9,953 nucleotides of DNA from the NCBI GenBank assembly GCA_964601575.1, contig CAZROA010000073.1, forward strand, positions 1-9,953, given 5' to 3'. Below the pieces are notes generated by a model, which had not been told where the DNA came from, ran no database searches, and saw only the letters and a list, made by a program, of their open reading frames with translations. Shown here in pieces: positions 6,906 to 9,953 of the stretch (its first letter is position 1; each line of letters starts with the position of its first letter). The translations under genes were made by a program, and so were the position numbers. This stretch comes from CAZKEG01 sp964601575 (GTDB lineage Bacteria > Desulfobacterota > Thermodesulfobacteria > Thermodesulfobacteriales > Thermodesulfatatoraceae).

Positions 6906-7217
6906 ATGGCCGGTGAAAAGGGTAGCCGGCGTTATTATTCTATCGGTGAAGTGGCCCGCCTATTAGAGCTTGAACCCCATGTGTTGCGTTTTTGGGAAAA
7001 GGAATTCCGGCGCCAGATAAAACCCCTGCGGGTGGCCAAACGTCGGCTCTATTCCCCGGAACAGATAGAGACCTTTCGCGAGATCAAACGCCTCCTTTAC
7101 GAAGAAGGCTATACTATCGCCGGGGCCAAAAAGAGACTATCTCAGAAAAAAGACCCTTGGGGCCTTTTACGGGAGATCCAAAAGGAGTTGATGGAAATTT
7201 ACAAACTCCTCAAATGA
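6906..7217 (+). CDS. Small MerR-family transcriptional regulator
   Basis: A 103-aa protein consisting almost only of a MerR winged helix-turn-helix domain. YSIGEVARLLELEPHVLRFW (11-30) is the helix-turn-helix. RRLYSPEQIETFREIKRLL (46-64) and YTIAGAKKRL (69-78) form the wing and following helices, ending in a short dimerisation-type helix (86-103). There is no ligand-binding domain and there are no cysteines, so metal or redox sensing of the classical MerR kind is unlikely. I chose the ATG at 6906, 2 nt after the ihfA stop; a TTG at 6900 overlapping that stop is an alternative. A small MerR gene after ihfA recurs in deltaproteobacteria-like genomes; its target is unknown. The last 19 bp overlap the end of the convergent HDOD gene. 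Confidence 0.9.
   Translation: MAGEKGSRRYYSIGEVARLLELEPHVLRFWEKEFRRQIKPLRVAKRRLYSPEQIETFREIKRLLYEEGYTIAGAKKRLSQKKDPWGLLREIQKELMEIYKLLK
7146..7168 (-). terminator. Candidate intrinsic terminator of the HDOD gene, inside merR
   Basis: Read on the minus strand, AAAAGGCCC (7168-7160) pairs with GGGTCTTTT (7156-7148) around a CAA loop. This gives a 9-bp stem with one G-U wobble that runs into six T's (7151-7146). It begins about 30 nt after the HDOD stop codon. On the plus strand the wobble becomes an A-C mismatch and only four T's follow, so the signal favours minus-strand termination. It lies within merR coding sequence (the lysine-rich segment near residues 80-88), so part of the signal could come from codon composition. 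Confidence 0.5.
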
Positions 7218-8128
7218 GCCCGCATAAGCTCACTCAGACTCACCGGGGCCTCTACCGAAAGCCCAAAACCAGCTGCCGTGTCTAAAAACAATTGTTCGGC
7301 GTCTTTACCGGCCTGAAGCAGTAAAACCGGCTCCAGACCAAAGACCCGGGCCTTTTCCAGCATGGGTTCTAAATTTGGTTCGGCATCGAGGATTGATGGA
7401 ATTTCAGCCGAAAGCGAGACCCAGGCCACTGGGGTCTGGTGGAGATTTAGTTTTTTGATCGTCTCCGCCGGAGAGACGTGTAGCCCGATGGCGCAGGTAA
7501 AAAGATCCGGCAACTTCCAGTTCTTGGCGATCCAAGCCCCGGCTTGGGCATGGTGCCAGGAAAGTTCGGCTTCTTCGATCTCGCTGAGCCGCTTCCCTGA
7601 CCCCTGCCATTTCTTATAGGCCCGTTGATAGACATCAAACCACTCGGTAAGGAGGATAGGCAGAGCGATATCTTGTAATAAGGCTCCTAGGAAGGATTCA
7701 TCCGAGGGCAGTTGTATCAGTTTGGCCAGTTCTTTGGCAAAAAGGGCACGCATGAGGGAGTCTGTCCAGAAGACGGTCAGACGAAACCCCTGGACTGAGG
7801 GGGATTTGACGATCTTGAGCACGCCGTAGGAGACGACCAGGGTCTCCACCTCCTTGATCCCCAGGACACTGACGGCGTGTTTCACGTTGGTGATCTCACG
7901 CGAAAGGCCGCAAAAGGCAGAGTTGACCAGCTTGAGGAGCTGAGAGGTCAGACCGGGATCACACTCGATCAATCTGGCCACCTCTTCAAAGGAGACATCC
8001 GGGTGTTGGACGGCTTCTAGGACCTTGTTTACCACCTGGGGGAGACTGGGGACCTTAAAATCCTTGAAGATCTTGGCAAAGTCTCCGGTGGCCAGGGCCA
8101 TGTAACGGGTTAATTTCTTGAAAAACAT
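7199..8128 (-). CDS. HDOD-domain protein (signalling output, function unassigned)
   Basis: A 309-aa cytosolic protein built around one HDOD domain (about 22-225), a non-enzymatic relative of HD phosphohydrolases found in bacterial signalling proteins. The hallmarks are PSLPQVVNKVL (27-37), ECDPGLTSQLLKLVNSAF (55-72), the HAVSVLG helix (84-90), FWTDSLMRA (120-128) and WHHAQAGAWIAKNWKLP (191-207). Where an HD enzyme would have HD, this has Q152-D153 (LLQDIA), so catalysis is unlikely. No GGDEF, EAL, receiver or kinase domain is attached, and residues 226-309 match nothing I recognise. I took the first ATG; the upstream SD is weak, and M10 is an alternative start. It overlaps merR tail-to-tail by 19 bp and diverges from the HPP gene across 75 nt. 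Confidence 0.88.
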   Translation of the reverse strand: MFFKKLTRYMALATGDFAKIFKDFKVPSLPQVVNKVLEAVQHPDVSFEEVARLIECDPGLTSQLLKLVNSAFCGLSREITNVKHAVSVLGIKEVETLVVSYGVLKIVKSPSVQGFRLTVFWTDSLMRALFAKELAKLIQLPSDESFLGALLQDIALPILLTEWFDVYQRAYKKWQGSGKRLSEIEEAELSWHHAQAGAWIAKNWKLPDLFTCAIGLHVSPAETIKKLNLHQTPVAWVSLSAEIPSILDAEPNLEPMLEKARVFGLEPVLLLQAGKDAEQLFLDTAAGFGLSVEAPVSLSELMRAHLRSL

Positions 8129-8203
8129 AATATCTCGCCCGCTCCCGTCCGATAAATATCAAGATACTAACTAGCTTTTCGGAAAATCTAAATTTAACTG
8201 AAG
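8129..8203. promoter_or_regulatory. Divergent intergenic region between the HDOD and HPP genes
   Basis: This 75-nt region must hold the start signals of both genes. It contains two short inverted repeats, GATAAATATC (8151-8160) and TTTTCGGAAAA (8176-8186), and a wider pair, TCCGA (8148-8152) and TCGGA (8179-8183). It is more AT-rich than the flanking genes. I could not identify a convincing sigma70 -35/-10 pair in either direction. The repeats could be an operator or chance AT-rich palindromes. Confidence 0.3.
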
Positions 8204-8896
8204 ATGAACATCGACGACATCCTCTGGAGCCTAGGCAAACTTGCCCGTTTACGATTTTGGTATCTAGTCAGCCGAAAAGGGAAAAAATCCCTCTTTTACC
8301 TCTTTATCGGCCTGAACAACGCCTTGGCCATCTTTTTTCTTGGCCTGGTGGCCTGGTATACCTCGTGGCCCCTGATCTTTCCTTCCCTAGGGCCATCGCT
8401 TTTCTTGATCTTCTATGCCCCGGAAAACCCCATGGCCTCACCGCGTAATACCGTCTTGGGCCATCTTTTAGGTGGGACCATCGGTTGGTTGAGTTTCAAG
8501 GCAAGCCTTTACTTTGGACTTATTTCAGGAAGCGGATTGACGCTGGCCAAGATCTTTACCCTGGCCTTTGCCCTTGGCCTTACCGGGGTGAGCATGGCCC
8601 TTACCAACCTCTTGCACCCCCCGGCGGCCTCTACTTGCCTCATCGGGGCCTTGGGGCTTGTGCCCCGTTGGTATTTCCTGCCCTTACTCGGTATTTCCAT
8701 CGGTATAGTCACCGTCCAGGCCCTGATCATGCACCGCCTGGCCGGGGTGGACTATCCCCTGTGGTCTAAAACAGGCTCAAAGGCTGGGCCGGCGATGAGG
8801 CTTAAAAAAGAAAGATTTTCTCTGAAAGAAGAGGACTCAAGCGACCTTTCCAAACTAGCAGAATCTCTGGCCTCTGGTTACAAAGAATCAGAGTAA
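8204..8896 (+). CDS. HPP-family integral membrane protein
   Basis: A 230-aa membrane protein of the HPP family. Family motifs are visible: IFPSLGPSLFLIF (58-70), SPRNTVLGHLLGG (79-91) and the name-giving HPPAAST (138-144). Hydrophobic segments near 29-51, 54-71, 84-104, 113-135, 141-153 and 157-177 suggest four to six membrane spans. The N-terminal 27 residues and the tail from about 183 are charged, the tail being rich in Lys, Glu and Ser. Some cyanobacterial and plastid relatives have been linked to nitrite transport, and some HPP proteins carry CBS domains; this one has no CBS domain. The substrate cannot be assigned here. The SD before the ATG is weak. The last 19 bp overlap the convergent radical SAM gene. 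Confidence 0.87.
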   Translation: MNIDDILWSLGKLARLRFWYLVSRKGKKSLFYLFIGLNNALAIFFLGLVAWYTSWPLIFPSLGPSLFLIFYAPENPMASPRNTVLGHLLGGTIGWLSFKASLYFGLISGSGLTLAKIFTLAFALGLTGVSMALTNLLHPPAASTCLIGALGLVPRWYFLPLLGISIGIVTVQALIMHRLAGVDYPLWSKTGSKAGPAMRLKKERFSLKEEDSSDLSKLAESLASGYKESE

Positions 8897-9867
8897 ACCC
8901 TACCTAAGCCCACCACCAAAGGATCTGGTTCACCTAGGTATTTACCCTGCCAGAGATCGCGGGCAAGGAGGGTCTCGTCTATTAAATGGATGGTCTCTGC
9001 CTTGTGTCTGGCCCATTCCGGGGCCACCAGTTCGTCAGGACGCGGGTCACCGGTAAGGCGCTGGATCACCACCCGCCAAGGGAGCATGGCCAAAGATTCA
9101 CAGACCAGATCTACGTATTCATTTTGGAGTAAGGGCCTGTACTCTCCTTTAAGGTAGATCTTTTCAAGCCTTGAGCCCTTGACCACATAAAGTTCATGAA
9201 ACTTAAGCCCATCAATGGGAAGCTCGGCCAAGCGTTTTATAGTGGCCAACATCTCTTTCGGCCCCTCACCCGGAAGCCCGAAGATGATATGCACGCAGAC
9301 CAAGAGCCCCCTTTTCTTGGCGGCCAAAAGGGCCTTTTCAAAATCGGCATAGGTATGCCCGCGCTGGATACGCCGGAGGGTCTCATCATGGATGCTCTGA
9401 AGTCCCAGTTCAAGCCAGACCATGAACCCTCGTTCCTGGTAGGAGGCCAGGAGATCGAGCACGGCCTCATCCACACAATCCGGCCTGGTACCGATGCAAA
9501 GACCGACCACGCGTTCATCCACCAGGGCCTGATCATATCGCTCACGCAAGACTTCAAGGGGAGCATAGGTATTGGAGTAGGCCTGGAAATAAGCCAAAAA
9601 CTTTCGGGCCTTATAGCGTTTCTCCAGGCGGGCCATGCCCTCAAGCATCTGCGTCCTGATATCAAGGCCGAGTCTGGCCGCCCCGGTACCTGAGCCATAA
9701 GCATTACAATAGATGCATCCTCCTCGGCCCTTGGTGCCGTCTCTGGTCGGGCAGGTGAAACCAGCGTCAAGGGTCACCTTCTGCACCCGTTCCCCAAAAC
9801 GGGCCCGTAAAAAGGCATTTAAGGTATGGTAGCGCTTGATGTTGAGCAATTTTTTGATCTTGGCCAT
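8878..9867 (-). CDS. Radical SAM protein, YhcC type (TIGR01212-like)
   Basis: A 329-aa protein resembling E. coli YhcC, an Elp3-related radical SAM family of unsettled function. The [4Fe-4S] cluster site is C39-x11-C51-x2-C54 within FTCPTRDGTKGRGGCIYC, the spacing typical of this family rather than the usual CxxxCxxC. Other conserved stretches are YFQAYSNTYAP (93-103), IGTRPDCV (125-132), LELGLQS (152-158), RGHTYADF (169-176), HIIFGLPGE (193-201) and KFHELYVVKGS (222-232). The barrel appears complete, with a C-terminal extension from about 265. The ATG at 9867 (minus strand) has no clear SD. The neighbours give no functional hint. Family assignment is firm; the reaction is unknown to me. Confidence 0.92.
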   Translation of the reverse strand: MAKIKKLLNIKRYHTLNAFLRARFGERVQKVTLDAGFTCPTRDGTKGRGGCIYCNAYGSGTGAARLGLDIRTQMLEGMARLEKRYKARKFLAYFQAYSNTYAPLEVLRERYDQALVDERVVGLCIGTRPDCVDEAVLDLLASYQERGFMVWLELGLQSIHDETLRRIQRGHTYADFEKALLAAKKRGLLVCVHIIFGLPGEGPKEMLATIKRLAELPIDGLKFHELYVVKGSRLEKIYLKGEYRPLLQNEYVDLVCESLAMLPWRVVIQRLTGDPRPDELVAPEWARHKAETIHLIDETLLARDLWQGKYLGEPDPLVVGLGRVYSDSL

Positions 9868-9953
9868 GGATCATGCCCGATTTCTTTTTAATTTTACCCT
9901 TTTCTGACCGAAAGAAAGATAGAAATGATTCACAACGAAGCAAGTGTCCTCAT
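9868..9953. promoter_or_regulatory. Upstream region of the radical SAM gene
   Basis: This AT-rich 86-nt stretch lies upstream of the minus-strand radical SAM gene. On the minus strand TAAAAT (9896-9891) is a plausible -10, about 24 nt before the start codon, but the sequence at the expected -35 position matches poorly. No terminator hairpin is visible. Confidence 0.3.
9925..9953 (+). CDS. Possible start of a divergent gene (partial, cut by window edge)
   Basis: An ATG at 9925 opens a frame with no stop before the window ends (MIHNEASVL, 9 codons). The purine-rich GAAAGAAAGATAGAA upstream is at best a poor ribosome binding site. Nine codons are far too few to identify a product, and chance alone easily gives an open frame this short. 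It is listed only because it would complete a divergent pair with the radical SAM gene. Confidence 0.2.

Noticed and set aside
7215..7232. TGAGC/GCTCA hairpin at the merR stop as an operon terminator
   Set aside because: Only 5 bp with an 8-nt loop and no T-tract on the plus strand. I found no convincing terminator for the long plus-strand operon.
7340..7356. Second terminator-like inverted repeat (AAAGACCCGGGCCTTTT), similar to that at 7146-7168
   Set aside because: It is inside HDOD coding sequence, has a minimal loop and no T-run on the minus strand, so it is unlikely to terminate anything.
8800..8835. Minus-strand T-rich stretch after the radical SAM stop as a terminator
   Set aside because: There is a six-T run but only a 3-bp stem before it; the T's come from Lys/Glu codons of the HPP tail.
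9196..9693. Long plus-strand open frame (165 codons) opposite the radical SAM gene
   Set aside because: The minus-strand frame carries an intact radical SAM protein across the whole stretch; the plus frame has no recognisable motif or SD.
1..9953. CRISPR array, insertion sequence, prophage or defence system
   Set aside because: No regularly spaced repeats, transposase or integrase motifs, or toxin-antitoxin-like pairs were seen on either strand; the region looks like core chromosome.

Overview
The window is mostly a conserved bacterial translation operon, followed by three unrelated single genes packed tightly on alternating strands. Plus-strand order: the 3' end of a tRNA (probably tRNA-Val), an intrinsic terminator, thrS, infC, rpmI, rplT, pheS, pheT, ihfA and a small merR-type regulator gene. 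Then come a minus-strand HDOD-domain gene, a plus-strand HPP-family membrane protein gene and a minus-strand YhcC-type radical SAM gene. A possible new gene begins at the right edge.

Organism (inference): thrS-infC-rpmI-rplT-pheS-pheT-ihfA-merR, with an HDOD protein nearby, is typical of Gram-negative deltaproteobacteria-like lineages. The proteins are rich in Glu/Lys/Arg and the genes are very tightly packed, which would suit a thermophile such as a Thermodesulfobacteriota member. The composition looks moderate, near 50% GC. No 16S rRNA or lineage marker is present, so this is a guess.

Region 1-85 is the most interesting non-coding stretch. The tRNA 3' end (1-17) runs into a strong terminator hairpin (26-66). 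Only 6 nt separate the end of its U-tract from the thrS Shine-Dalgarno sequence. The terminator's 3' end (57-64) can also pair perfectly with 71-78, which would mask the thrS ribosome binding site. The operon may therefore be expressed by read-through from the tRNA, with attenuation and translational masking.

Region 86-7217 holds eight genes with gaps from -1 to 11 nt, except for an 87-nt gap before rpmI. That gap contains hairpins and is the natural place for L20 autoregulation or an internal promoter. The genes supply threonyl- and phenylalanyl-tRNA synthetases, IF3, ribosomal proteins L35 and L20, the IHF alpha-type nucleoid protein and a MerR-type DNA-binding protein.

Region 7199-9953: the HDOD gene overlaps merR tail-to-tail by 19 bp, and the radical SAM gene overlaps the HPP gene tail-to-tail by 19 bp. 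The HDOD transcript has a good candidate terminator buried in the merR coding region. The HDOD and HPP genes diverge from a 75-nt region containing short inverted repeats. I found no CRISPR array, transposon, prophage or defence system. There is no gene-free stretch longer than 87 nt.
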